From: Argopecten irradians
Taxonomy: Eukaryota; Mollusca; Bivalvia; Pectinida; Pectinidae
Direction of reading: 5' to 3'
Length of the DNA stretch: 64,000 bases
Assembly (NCBI RefSeq): GCF_041381155.1
Contig: NC_091134.1
Coordinates: 10,014,755 to 10,078,754 of the forward strand
Positions 23,663 to 36,420 of this stretch are shown here, piece after piece. Numbering within the stretch: position 1 is the first letter of the stretch; each line of letters starts with the position of its first letter. The position numbers and the translations under genes are program-made. The notes under the pieces are model-generated. The model was not told the origin of the DNA, ran no database searches, and saw only the letters and a list, made by a program, of their open reading frames with translations.

Positions 23663-26600
23663 TTAACGGATGAACAGCTTGGCGAAGACTCCGATCAAAA
23701 GTACCATAGGTGATACAGCATGCTTGATGGATCCACTTGCTGGAATAGAAGAAATATTAGTTGTCCCTTGTAGCTTTGATACAAAAGGCCTACAGAATAT
23801 CCTACTTATAGTTGAATTATTAACTGCAAGGCGAGAATGAATGATATAAATATTCTTTCGAAAAACTTGATCAGGATATCGATGTAATGCATGGGCGTGT
23901 ACAATCAACGAAACAAACTAAATTTAAACATAGAATGGAATAATATGTAACGTCTAAATTCCGTATAATGACTATTGCTATTTTTACTAAGAATAATTAA
24001 TTGCATATAACTTTATTGCTTGTCTGATCGTCAGCTAGAAAAATACTAAAGTGAGCCGGGGTTAGTGTTTGAGCATAAAAAAGCAGTAAAAAACAGTAAA
24101 ACAAAACACTTGCAGTTTTATTTGCAGATGTCAATCAATTGAATTTATTGATTTTTGATATTAATATTGTTTTAGATGCTTTTGTTGATGATTTCTTTTT
24201 GTGGTACATTGATGTGACTTACTTACTTTTGCATTCATATAAACATGTTTTTGCAGATAAACAGGTCGGGGAGCATTTTGCTGAAAAGAAGAAACAATAT
24301 CACAGAATTTAACTAGATACAAATATTGAGTTTGTTACCTTAGAGTTTTTTATGTAAAAGTATTTTTCCACTAAGTTTGATTTTTGAAAATAAGACTTCA
24401 TACATATTTATGGTACAAAACAAATTACTTTTGTGGTGTGCTTGATTTTTTAACTACTGTAATTCAACCGTAACTATGTGTGGTTTTACCAGAATTTCAC
24501 TATTTGACCAAAGCAGTAAAAGTTAAGCTAAAGTAGTATTTTCGAAATTGATTGTTTGATAAGGATGCTTGTTTGCAAAATTAATAAAGAAAATAAAGCT
24601 TGTTTTTTTAAAGAAAATCTTTATAACACACATCCAACAATTCGTTTTGCTCAGATAACAACATATGTTACCCCAACCGCCTGAATTGTGAAGACGAAAA
24701 TTTTCTGGTTTTTCACAAATCTCTAACGCCTCAGAGAAGTTTTGATGACTAACATTTTTCTAGAATCTTACAGTTCCGTAGACAAAACATGTTTTTTAAA
24801 TGGCATACCAGTTGGTGGCTGTTGTCCCTTCACACATTTTTTTTTTCATTTTTCAGTATTTTTTTCTGTCTAAAACTTCAAATTACTATAACTACACTAA
24901 AAATACGTAAAACTAAATAATGATAGGTTATTATTTCACACTTTAATCATAAAATATATATATTAATGTATCACAGTTAACTTTTACAGCATAAGTGAAC
25001 TTAATATGTCTAAAAATGACGTCGAACAAGCGATTTTAATGAGAATTTGGAAGCCAAAAAAAGGTAACATTTGATCCTCTACAAAGCATAAGAAGCGTAC
25101 AGTTTTTCCAAATGACCGACATTTATATTTTTCATTACTTTAAGGATAATGTTATAACACATTCTACAGACAATAGGAGTCTGAGTTATTGTCGCATATT
25201 TCTGACAACTTGCAACAAGGTTTTTTTTCTTTTTTTTTTCTTTTTTTGAAAATTATTTAAAAATTGTTCAACCTTGAAACGAGACTTTTTACAAGACTAA
25301 AATATCACCAGAGAAGATCCATCCTTAAAATATATAATATAATTTTGTAAATAAGATCCATACCTTTTTCAGTTGATCGTCGTTTTTCCGGCCGGACACT
25401 GAAAGCTTAGATAAAAGTATTTTTTACTTCCTAAATCTAACACATTATAAAAACGAATACATCTTAGCACATACTATAACAATAGATGTGTTTCTCATAC
25501 TTAAAACATGCCATCTGCGATCAAGTACTCCTCGACTTATACACATGTCTATTACTGAAATATTCAACTTTTCTAATTGATTCTTTACCTGTAACCCTTT
25601 GAGAACTAATCCACTTGTTTATTTTATTAAAACAGCAAAATTGAATGACCTATGTGTGTCTGGTACTACAATATTATCATTTCTCTGTTTAGCTTTAGAT
25701 GTTCAGAATGGAGAAATTGTTTTAGAGATAATGAGAATTTTTCCAACAGAAAACGAAAATGAAAATGGTGACCTGAAAAGTGTTTTTTCCGGATATTTCA
25801 TGTGCAGCATATGCATAAGTATATTCGTGCAACACATAATGCTGAACAAAAAATACAAAATAACCAATCATTGTTTAAGTTTTAGATGATGAAAAAATGA
25901 CACTTTAAGGTTTAATCAAAGTGGGCATTTCCGTCGATTGATGGGTAAAGAAAAAGAAAGCGCCGAAAGAATCGCCCTTAAACACCACAGTTTTTTGTAA
26001 AGGGGAATAACTTAAGAAGAAGACCTTCATTATAACTTGACAAGAAGAAAACTGAAAAATTCACAAAAAAAACATAAAAATAGAGGTATCAAGGAAACAT
26101 ACCTCTATGCCTCGGGTTTAAGATATTAGGCCTATACTCGTGACAAAAAAACCGATGAAAATATAAAACGAACGAGGGTCATATAGGACATTTGTAAGGC
26201 ATGATGGAATTTTAAATCAGGGGAAAAGAAATCCAAAAGCACAAAAGCTTCGGTTTATTTCATTTGCAAAAGAGGATGACAATAAGTGTTATTTCTGGAT
26301 CCTAGGACGAAACACTACATCAATACCCGTTAGACACCCTATCGAATGCATAAAGTCTCATTCTGCCCTCCGTGGTTGTCAGGTTTGCCCACGCTTACAT
26401 TAAAAAAATGTTTTATAGTGATAGACAATAAACTGAATGTTTACACCCCATATTCAATCATAAGTAAAAAAGCAAATTCTAGGAGCAATAAGGAGAAACA
26501 TTTAGACATATGGACAAAATCACTTTCCTAAATTTATATAAATCCCCCTGTTCGACCCCACTTTGAATACGCATCACAAATCTGGACGACGATATTTAAT

Positions 26601-29600
26601 AAAGACACCCAGATCATAGAAAATGTACAACATCGAGCTACTAAACTGGTTAATCCATTAAAAACAAATCATACTCGGAAAGACTCCTTGTCTTAGGACT
26701 ACCATCACTCCAATATAGACGCGCCAGAATGGACATGATTGAGATATACAGGATTCTTAATGAAATCGACCTTTGTGACAAAACCAACTTACTATCATTG
26801 AACAATGAAACCAGAACAATAGGTCACTCCAAAAGGGTATCAAAATCACTGTAGATTAAATGACAGGAAATTCTCATTTTCACAAAGAACAGTAAACATA
26901 CGGAACAACCTATCTGACAAAAAAAGGTAGTAGTCATGTTCTTACTTGGAACCCAGTTTAAATCATCTCTAAAATGAACTGTGGAAGAAACAAATTCTGT
27001 CCAGATTGTTATTCCGACCAACCGGAACAGGAAGTAAGTAGTACTGTGATGGGTCAGAGAGGCGACGACCGCCTATGACCTCGACGACAGGTAACAGGTA
27101 TAGACTTATTACGGGGGTTTCGGTCATCCAAATTAACAATTAAACATGTGTTTACCCAAACCCAGAATTGACCGATCGCCAGACAGCTCACGCACTTGGG
27201 TGCATTTAATGTCGGGGCGAACGTCGTAGCATACGCAATATAAAAGGCAGAGTTACGTAGTGTTTGATTGACAGATCATCAATTTTCCCAAAGATGTCAG
27301 ATGGGGATATATGAGCATTACATGTACATAAGGTAAGTCATCATATATTGTAACTATCCCAAGCTATATTCCCTACCAACATATTCTTTGAAACACATTT
27401 TACCACAGAGATATTAAATTAGGGGATGAAATGCCATTTTTCATGAATCTACTTGAGATTAGATCATGAATTTTAGTTTTAAAACGAGACGAAGTCATAG
27501 ATATGATGATAGAAGACTCCTCCTCTACCAGGTGCTGCTGTTGGTCCTGAACCTCCTGAACTTCCTGCTGCTCCTCCTCCTGCTGGTGCTGCTGTTGGTC
27601 CTGAACCTCCTAAACTACCTGCTGCTCCTCCTGCTGGTGCTGCTGTTGGTCCTGAACCTCCTGAACTTCCTGCTGCTCCTCCTCCTGCTGGTGCTGCTGT
27701 TGGTCCTGAACCTGCTGGCGTTGTTGGTGGTGCTGCTGTTGATAGTATTGTCACACCAGTGGGATCAACACATTTAGGGTTGATGCATTTACCGCCGTTT
27801 CCACATTCTGAATTCAATAATGATGATTCTGGGCAATATGAGGTTCCACCTGAAATGAAATTGTAAATATGAGTTTTTCTGCAAGAATTTATTGCACATT
27901 TTTTAAAAAAAAAACTCAAATATTTTAGCGCATATATTATATAAACAAATACAATTATAAATCGATGTTTTACGTTTTGTTGTATTATCGTTATGTGATT
28001 TCGTTACTAAAATTTGACCTAATTATATGTGCCGTTATGTGCAAACTCATGAATTAAGAAGTTTTTGATATGTTTTACACGTCAAAAATATATCAACATT
28101 TTGAAAATACTTACAATGCAGAGTTTTTAATTTTGCACACAAAGGCTCAAAATGAGTCTTGCCAGTATTGCAAAAAATCAATACATTTGCATAACAATGG
28201 GTTAATATGGTCAGACCAAGAAGCCAAGTTGTAGTCTATGTACATGTTAACAGTTTACTTAGTAATCGTAAAGTGACCTCTGCATATATATGTTTTCATT
28301 TAAAAAAAACTTTATAACTTTTTGTCGGTGCCTTTGAATGGTTTTTACAGCTTGATTCATTATCATCAAAACAAATTTTAAATAGAGTACTAAAGAAAAT
28401 ATAAGATATCAAACTTTTAGCCCATATATGGCACATTATTATAACTTGATTATTTTTAGGATGACTACAGTTGTTTTAACATTATTATGATTAGCTTGTA
28501 ACAAAATATCATGAGACATCAACACTTTTTTATCTAACTAGACGCTACCCAAATTGGACCACTTTTGAAGATAAGTATTAAAAATTTTCTAGTGTGTGCT
28601 TGAATCCAGATTGTTCACTAACATTCCACAAAAATTGATGCATTAAATTTTGAGATAATGATTTGTTAATTGTCAGCATGCATCTATTGATAAATAGAGT
28701 TTTGAATCATGCCTATTTCAGCCCTATGTTTCCGCAGGATTTTTGGTACCCGAAATGGAAAACTTTCTAAATGTGGTTTGATTAATACATACATGTACCT
28801 AGCCATGATGAAAACTATTTGAATCAATTTAAGGAAGGTCAAACATTCTTTTTAATTCAAAATTGTCACAATTGTGTCAAAGATATCAAATTCAACAATT
28901 GTTTTTCGTGTTTTTAAATATATGGGGATCATAAACAGCAGGAATGAAAAGTACATATTCAAAGTGGCAAAGTTACTATTCAGCACCTTAATTTTTGTTA
29001 ATGACAGTTATTGTTAGTTTACATTGTAATCTCAAACTTCTGTGTCACATATTTAAAAAGTGTTCCGTTGTGGGTAGCGTTCCAATTTGGGTAGCGTCAC
29101 GCTATACCACATTCACAGTTTAACTCATACTGCTTATTCTATTACGATACTAACTATTGTACGTGACAAATTGTATACATGTATATGTATGCATATGTAG
29201 GTACAGATTGAAAATTATGATAACACCTATTCAGTCAACCTATACATTTGTATTGGTGTATTTTATCATTTTTTGATATGTCCTTTTTGAATAACATTCA
29301 TTTAATGAATGTGGCGTTTCTTTTTCCACGATAAATAATTGAAGATATCCATTAAGTAATTCAATAATTGTCGCTATTGTTTGTGGTTATAGATATGTTC
29401 ACCACACAATTAAAAAATGCTTTATTGCAGTTTTTCAACCAATGGAAAAGCAACATAGTGCATACAATATATACATCAATAGACAGAATAGAACAGAAAC
29501 CGAAGGAAACGATATCGGTTTTATCGATGACATTGGCCACAAAAGAAAACAAAGACAAATGCAGTTACAATATACAGTACCTCCGTTGATGATCATTTTG

Positions 29601-31226
29601 TTATTTCCCTTTTAATATCGAACATTTTTTGTCGTACTACCAATATAATTTTTAAAAATCTGAAAATGCTGTAATTTTAATCGCCAATCGTAGGAGTAGT
29701 ATGTAGGCAAACTTTCATTTATACTGTTTTCCTTACAACATTTATCATATGAATACTCTTTCTTACCATTTTATTCCATTACATAAAGGTCATTTCATTT
29801 TTTTCACACACGTTAGGTTCTAGATCTATGTTGCGAATAGTTGATTCTAAATAAGGACATTCTTTTGGACAACATTCTATTTTTGTCACTGCAAAGTTTG
29901 CCATGAAACCTGAATATAAGTTAAAGGAAAACAAATATCTTAATACCTAACCAATAATAGAAATTTCCAGACATTCAGCAACTATAGCAATATCAAGTAC
30001 GCACGTGTAATACGAACAGAATAATTCTCTGTGATTCTTTCAAAAATGCCATTAACGTAGTAAGATCAGCTGAGACATACACAGATAACATACTTGCTTC
30101 ATATCAGTGAGTAAAACTAACTTCTCTTGTCAGTTTTAACATAATAAATGCGTTTGTGATAACATCTCTAGTATCATCTAAGTCAAATAATGAGACTATC
30201 AAGTACATCTTAGCGGTCGACAGAACTGTATCCGAGAGTGTTGTACAACAACAAACACAAATAACTCTTGTGGAATGTGTGTTCACGCCAAACGTTAATA
30301 TGTGAATTCAAGATTTATGTCATAAATATACGAAAGGTCGCTTGTAGTTGTTTATGCTTTTCAAAATTTATTTACTTGAAACACATTATTTTTTTCGAAA
30401 AAAATTATCTTGTCAAAGTAAAATTGCTGAGTAAATTTGCGAACCGCATCTTTGTCACAAATTCACTCAATAATTTTGCTTTGACAGGATGATTTATTTC
30501 AAATAAATAATGTGTTTTAAATATCATTTCGATGCATTCATTCCATTAGCCGCCTAAGTTACAAACCATTTTCGTGGTCATATTATAAAGTGATAATGAA
30601 GTATATTATGATTTAGAATAACATTTAAAATAAGCTAAATATTTTTTTCACAATATGTTGAGACATACTTCTTTCAGATATATTTTTGGTTTTCAGCATT
30701 TAAGCAATGCGGTCCAAAACACAACTGATCGTTTAATTGTTCTCTATATCGTTTAATTGTTCTCTATATGAAAAAACCAAACCGAAATGACTCATAACAC
30801 ATCAACTATATATGAATTAAAGTTATAAATTTAAAATGAACAGATATCAAAACTTAAATGAAAATATTTTTTTCTTTTCCATTGAGAATACTTACATGTC
30901 ATAGATACCAGAGCCATAAAAACAAAGACCGCACTACCTTTCATATTGATCTGAAACAATAAATGCCACACAAATAACAAATACGAAAGCGGGTAGATAA
31001 ATTAGCAGGAAAATCGCACTTGACCTAGATAGTCAACCATATGTAACTATAAAATAACATATAAGAGCACAAAATAAGGAAGTTTCTTGTGAAATCATCT
31101 CCAATTGATTTAAATATTATAACAATATATTTGCTTTTGGTACAGCTTTATAGCACGAACTGATAACCAATGTGTTGCTATATTTGCAATAAGATTTGTC
31201 GTTAGAATATATACATTACGTACCAT
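23663..31226 (-). CDS. Gene B: secreted, GPI-tailed protein with two 4-Cys modules and a Gly/Ala/Pro stalk (6 coding exons, 183 aa)
   Basis: Paralogue of gene A. Coding parts: 31226-31224 (ATG only, end of exon 1), 30950-30896, 27849-27529, 25405-25364, 24280-24227 and 23739-23663. The frame is kept through all junctions for 552 bases. The start is M-I-N-M-K-G; the second Met matches the gene A start. The signal peptide is followed by C-x9-C-x5-C-x4-C. A stalk then has three repeats of about 20 residues built on GSGPTAAPAGG and AAGSSGG. A basic site follows (RPEKRR), then C-x3-C-x5-C-x3-C (KCSPTC...CLYEC), then SGSIKHAVSPMVLLIG leading to a hydrophobic end. Exon 4 uses the acceptor TCTAAG/CTTTCAG, because only it keeps phase 1. 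The long introns hold a LINE piece and dispersed repeats. Function unknown. Confidence 0.85.
24640..25320 (+). repeat. Diverged copy of the dispersed repeat of about 0.9 kb (gene B intron)
   Basis: It shares ATAACAACATATG-TACCCC, a TTTTTCAGTATTTT block and a GTAAA-TAAAT block with 61580-62490, in the same order. The end, with TTGAAACGAGACT and CACCAGAG-AGATC, matches 55113-55160. Edges are approximate. Confidence 0.45.
26420..27025 (+). mobile_element. LINE 3' fragment (non-LTR retrotransposon, end of reverse transcriptase)
   Basis: Translated pieces read IDNKLN, ISKKANSR, RPHFEYASQIW, IENVQHRATKLVNP, GLPSLQYRRARMDMIEIYRI, SLNNETRTIGHS and LNDRKFSFSQRTVNIRNNL. These are the usual wording of the C-terminal end of CR1/L2/Jockey-group LINE proteins. 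The reading frame shifts several times and no upstream palm domain is present, so it is a dead 5'-truncated copy. It sits in the antisense direction within a gene B intron. Clade is not resolved. Confidence 0.8.
27529..27740 (-). repeat. Coding tandem repeat in gene B exon 3
   Basis: Three copies of a unit of about 60 bases encode GSGPTAAPAGG-AAGSSGG. The unit is GC-rich against very AT-rich surroundings. The antisense strand reads as runs of Leu, which is an artefact of the repeat. Confidence 0.85.
28541..29098. mobile_element. MITE-like element with 18-base perfect terminal inverted repeats
   Basis: GACGCTACCCAAATTGGA at 28541-28558 is exactly complementary to TCCAATTTGGGTAGCGTC at 29081-29098. 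A second partial GGGTAGCGTTC lies just before the right end. The 558-base interior is AT-rich without an open frame. The target duplication is unclear. It lies in the large gene B intron. Confidence 0.75.
29774..29915 (-). other. Candidate alternative terminal exon of gene B (Cys-rich, unproven)
   Basis: On the - strand an acceptor (TTATATTCAG, ending near 29916) is followed by an in-phase reading: CFMANFAVTK, then IECCPKECPYL, ESTIRNIDLEP and NVCEKNEMTFM, then TAA. Spliced to the signal-peptide exon, whose phase-1 junction fits, it would make a secreted peptide of about 60 residues with six cysteines. No copy was found in gene A. It may equally be chance. Confidence 0.25.
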
Positions 31227-31257
31227 GATTGTGGATACGGTATCTATACTCCTGTAG

Positions 31258-31356
31258 CAGATGACGTGCACGTGCACTCCTATTTTATATACCGTTGGTT
31301 ACGGGTAGTTGTTCACACACAACTAAACAGGGTAGCCGTCCCTCCCTTTTTATATC
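31258..31356 (-). promoter_or_regulatory. Promoter of gene B
   Basis: Two TATA-like sites lie on the - strand: TATATAAAA at 31291-31283 and GATATAAAAA at 31356-31347. The second matches the gene A site. Near 31266-31277 is the palindrome GTGCACGTGCAC with an E-box core. Exon 1 would start near 31258 or 31320 and ends at 31224 before GTACGT. Confidence 0.5.
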
Positions 31357-32824
31357 AATAATGTTTGGATTTTACCTTAGCAACCTTATCAGCATTATCA
31401 TATTACTAAAGTAAACGCCTCTTACGACAAAATATTCAAATTGATTTGCCGGTAAAATCTGTAAAAATACCTTTTGAATCCTCCAATGTACGAACACTTT
31501 TCCATATTATTTTTGATGTCATTCCTTAATACCAGATTTTGGGGTCACTCCCTCTCTCACATATGATACATGTGTACCTTTCACTGTCGTACTTTTGAGT
31601 CTCCTACAAAGAAGTTATACGATACATGTGAATAGGTAGGTTCTGATAACTTGCGTGACTACAACAGGCAAGGTGCCCCCGTGTTTTCTCTAACATTAAT
31701 GGACAAAATCGACCGTTGAACACAGTTATTTTTTTCGCTCAGAATAATGCAAGAACTTTACATCAAGCACAAAATGATTGCATCCTCTTAACATATCTCG
31801 ATCCAGTTCTCCGCCATATATATGTGAAAGCTTGTTTATGTTCAGAGACTGACGGTTGTTTTGTTGCTATAGACTTTGACTAGTAAAAATAAACAAGATT
31901 AGTATTTTGTTAAAAGGTCAATCATTAATTACATTAAACTCTTACAAGTTTATTTGAAAAACATACTTCAATTTTAGATAATGATAAAGCATAGCAACAA
32001 AGGTTGGGTACAAAATATTAATCAAATAACTGTAATTATATTATTTCCGTTGAACAATATCTGTGAACGACGGAAGTACTATACTACTGTAGCGAGTGTG
32101 AAGTGACGCAACAAGATAGTCGCGTCCCACTCACTTTAAGTAGGCGATGATTGGCTGAACTTGATGTAGGCGGAGTTAAAAATGATTGAAGTTTCATTTG
32201 CTGAAGATCAAACGGTAGCTGAACGTTGTGGCTAAATTCATAACCCGCCAACTTTTAGCGGCCATAAAAACACCATTTCTAGCACATCTTCATAAAAAAC
32301 GGCTACTACCGCTTCTACTACTACTTCCTTTCAAAATCGTCCTACACATCTATACAAAGTCCCATCGCTAAGAATTACCAGCCTCATTTGCAAAAACATT
32401 TCTCTAGATTTTTGACAATCACCTAATAAAAATTTATAGTATCTAATATATAGTGATAATATATTTCACATAAATCTTTTAATCAATTTTGTAGCTCTAG
32501 ACTTTCTTTGACAAAAAAGTTCTATTTGCTTTTAACAGTAACTGATTACATTGGTCATGATCATACAGATTCGCTTTATTCACAAAATGTTATGTCACAA
32601 AACAAAATTCTATGAATATCTATAACTTAAAAAAGATATCGAAATTCCATGACGAGTATAGCCCGGGATATAGATTCATGTGGATTTTACCTAGTTGTGT
32701 TTAAATCACTATCTTTCTTGGTTTATTTTTATATAATATTTGGAGATGGTAACATGATGTCGTTTTATAAAAGTTTTCATTTTTTCAAGTAAATGTTCTC
32801 TGCTTATCCAACTTTAAATGTTAT

Positions 32825-33381
32825 TTAAAGATGCTCCATCGCCGACAGAGCATACATGATATTCAGCATTTGAACAATAATTGGCGAGTAATCATGTATA
32901 TATGTCTAATGAACACAAAAAAATAATATAGAATAATTATTTTGCCTTTGGTACATGCGCAATTAGTACTTCATTCCTTATAAGATATAAGGAATGAAGT
33001 ACTAATTGCGCATGTACCAAAGGCAAAATAATTATTTTTAATTATGTACAGTACTACGAGTCTATTAATTAATAGAATAATTATTTTGCCTTTGGTACAT
33101 GCGCAATTAGTACTTCATTCCTTATAAGATATAAGGAATGAAGTACTAATTGCGCATGTACCAAAGGCAAAATAATTATTCTATATTATTTTTTTGTGTA
33201 TTTTCAGGATGCAATTTTTTTTTTATTTATTTTTACCTTAAAGTAGAATTATAAGCTAAAACGTTTCAATGGTGGTAATGGTGTAAAGTAAGTAACTTTT
33301 GTAACTGAAGAAAATACTAAATCGTCTGCTCTTATTTTGATAGTGAAAAATCACCGTTTGTCAGCGATGGAGCATCTTTAA
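32825..33381. mobile_element. TTAA-flanked MITE enlarged by a nested palindrome
   Basis: Left end TTAA-AGATGCTCCATCGCCGACA, right end GTCAGCGATGGAGCATCT-TTAA. The sub-terminal blocks AATGGTGGTAATGGTGTAAA and ATGTCTAAT match the copy at 52618-52917. This copy is about 550 bases instead of about 300, because its middle carries two 105-base perfect palindromes. Confidence 0.8.
32914..33200. repeat. Two identical 105-base perfect palindromes inside a larger inverted repeat
   Basis: Palindromes at 32932-33036 and 33076-33180 each have 51-base arms around AGA and are identical to each other. They are flanked by CACAAAAAAATAATATAG and its complement, so the whole 287 bases fold back on a centre near 33057. 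The 39-base spacer holds ATGTACAGTACTACGAGTC, which occurs again at 33639-33657. Confidence 0.95.
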
Positions 33382-34904
33382 TAAAGTTTATTATTTTCAA
33401 AACCTAACGATATCAAATTTACCTTGATTTAAAAAATGTGTTGTATTTTATATTATCGTTGAAATTAAGTTCTTTACCATAAACAAACATCGCGTCTTAA
33501 TTTTCCTGTCACAAACATTCGCCTACAATGTAAAATTAGATGTTATAGGCCTATACATGTGACAAAATTATAACTTTTCAGTATGATAGGTAAAATATAG
33601 CAAAAAAATCAGAGATGTAAGATGAAGCTTTCTTAATTTATGTACAGTACTACGAGTCGTACATTACATGTGTGTGTATCTCCAAACTTGAACTGCATAC
33701 AGGGTAGATTTTGTGTATAGATCATGAGTTTCCTGACCTTCCCGAATTCATATTGTCGATAATGAAAACTAAGCCGGGTACTAATTAATAAAGAAAATAA
33801 CACCAACGACAATTTGATCAATCTTAGAATATTATAATTGTTTATGTTGACATATCATCAGTACTCGCTGATACATTTATACATATTATGGCCCCGTCAA
33901 TTTATATTTTGCCCGTCCACCTTGTAAACGAACCATCCAATGAGAAAACGTTTTGATTCTCGACGCCGCGGATCCCGGAGCACGTCTCTTTGATCATGTA
34001 CTATCGATACTTGTCGTATTATACTTTCGGCGTTCACACATAGGGTCAACGGCAGTAAGCACCATTTTACTCCGAATTTGGATACGAAACACTCAAATTT
34101 GTAATCAATCATAACTAATAGTAGAATATACCAACTAATTCCAAGCGACGAACAATAGGAGTGGCTTAAGTGAATTGAAAACTAATATGTGGTAAACCAG
34201 GTATGTGTACATAATATAGGCATGTCGAAGGCAAAAATAGGACAAATATGGGCGGCATACTGTCCGGTGTAGGTCACTGATGTTGGCGAATAGGATATGT
34301 ACAAGTGTACAATGATAGAAAACACATACTTTAACTTAGAACTAGAAGGAATATAATTTGTTTTATTAAATGATATACAATAATAGTATTTTGATGAGAT
34401 CGATACATTGCTTTATTCTTAAATTATTCATGTTTTTAAGAAAGAAAAAATCAAAAATAAAAACATGAATTAAAATTCATAGCAGATTGTGTATACACAC
34501 CCCAGCATGTTAAATCAACTACTGCACTTTCTCCAATTAGTCATCCCTGACCCCTTTAATTGGTTGCACATGGCTTTTGATTATCTTTTATAATTGAATT
34601 AAATTATAATGATAACAAATTGTTGCATATGTAAAGTATGAATATCAAAATAGTGGATCTCGATTCAGATGCAATATTTATAGTAGGAAAATATATATCT
34701 CATAATATGTGGTTAGCTTCCTTGAATGTAGATGAGAAACAACTGGCCGTCAACGTAAAGGATAGAGTTTAAGTCCGAATAAGTGACTGGTAGTTATTAT
34801 GTTTAGCTAAACTCTACTGATATGATTTTCAAATAAACTAGCTCGAATTCGATAAAAATGACAAATAATAGTAATATGTTTGAGGAACTTATACATACTA
34901 ACAA

Positions 34905-35285
34905 TACCCGAGGGTCACAAAATGTAGTTTTTGTGATCCCGATGGTAGAATATCCCTATCCTTCATATCCACATATGAAAGAGTATTTTTCTTTCATATC
35001 TCGACGTTTAATTGCAATTTTACAACTATGATATCCCGCCATTTTCAAAGAAAACCACGACTGGAAGTCAATTTTCCATACATGAAATATTACGTGATAT
35101 TTTCAACACAAATTCCGTTGTTTGCATCTTTTATAGTAAAACCAGTCATGTTTGTGAAAAAAGTGTTAAAATTTGACAGAGGAAATAGAGATTTTGCTGA
35201 CGCCGTGACGTCATTAAGCTTTATTACACAGGTAGCCATGCAATACAGCCTCAGGCGGCATGAGTGTATTGCCCTAGACTAGCAA
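34905..35285 (-). repeat. Dispersed repeat of about 400 bases (inverted copy)
   Basis: Reverse complement of 5815-6210, ending at GGCGGCATGAGTGTATTGCC. It interrupts sequence that is continuous in copies 2 and 3 (around 46440-46510), so it inserted after the first duplication. Confidence 0.75.
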
Positions 35286-35595
35286 GTATAACACCCCCAT
35301 GTATGAAAGAAAAACCGATATGTGAATATAAATGCATGTATCTCCATGCTAAATGTACCGCCAACTGAAATAATTGAAAGGCATAGATTATAATTCTTTT
35401 TCTTTTTCATTTCTCAACATATGTTTACAGAGATAACATAAAAATACGCTCTTTCTCTTACGCTTAATTTTGCTTATAGTAAAAGCAAATACTTTTCGTA
35501 AAATTAAACGTCATTACGGATGTATTCTTCTGAGGTTTATGAGATACGAGGAGATGAGGTTTAAGTCATGAGATTTTCAAATAAAATATATCAAT

Positions 35596-36420
35596 GTCTG
35601 TAGCAAATTGCCAGTTGCAAATTTGTCAAAAAATTACATTACTATTTTTAGTAGATTTTTTATACGGGGATTTTAAGAAATGGCGCATTCTGCGGCCATT
35701 TTAAAATTGTGTCTTCTTCGCTTTGAGTAGAGCCACAGTTTTACCATTTTTTTACTGAAATTATATTCACTTAATCATCACTACTCCAGTATTTTTAGCT
35801 GTATCGAGCTTATATTTATTGTAAATCTTTACTGGGATCGTGGTTATTAAAATATTGAGCATTAATGTGTGAAATGATACACTTTTGTCACATTATTTCT
35901 AAATTGAATGGTAATTAGAGCACTTTTATTTTTTACTCTAAAATACTGAAAAATAACAAATATTCAAATGAAGCAAAAAAGTAAGCACACGGATCCCCCA
36001 TTTTTTCTGCCTGATTTAGAAAGAACAACACTTTCCATGTTGATTTGCAAATTATTATTAAAAGTTTAATGCCAGAACTTTTTTCTATAAGGGTTAAATA
36101 TGGAAAAATAGCTGAAAATGGTGTATTTTGTATCTCAAAATTAAGGGGTAGGGGCAGCATAGAAAATAAATTCTACAAACATCCGTACATTATCTATTAA
36201 GAAATTATGGCTTTAATCTCTTGTGTATGTGGTCAAAACGGCGCAATTCCCAAAAATCCAATATTTTGTCACCTATATATCTTTGAGCGACATTAACTCA
36301 AAAACGAGCACATGGACATATGTTTTTTCTTCCATTTTCTTTTATGGTATGAACTCCTATTTCCAAAAAATCTATATGAGAAAAAAGGTTAAATCAGAAT
36401 AATTATAAACTCTATTCCTA
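35596..36420 (-). repeat. Dispersed repeat of about 0.9 kb (inverted copy)
   Basis: Reverse complement of 61580-62490, with long identical words such as GGTATGAACTCCTATTTCCA and TGAATATTTG-TATTTTTCAG. No protein is encoded. It is a non-autonomous element of unknown class. Confidence 0.8.

Larger units (their letters stand above)
31400..34500. other. Intergenic between gene B and the triplicated units
   Basis: Apart from the MITE with nested palindromes (32825-33381) and the short repeat at 32270-32380, this is AT-rich DNA with no supported gene. The - strand open frames at 33633-33821 and 33897-34112 lack any family signature. Confidence 0.5.

Noticed and set aside
25370-25405. Alternative acceptor CTTTCAG inside gene B exon 4
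   Set aside because: It breaks phase with the next exon and destroys the basic site shared with gene A; the upstream TCTAAG keeps both.
27466-27777. + strand frame with long Leu runs
   Set aside because: Antisense of the GC-rich tandem repeat in gene B exon 3; the - strand has splice sites, signal peptide and paralogue support.
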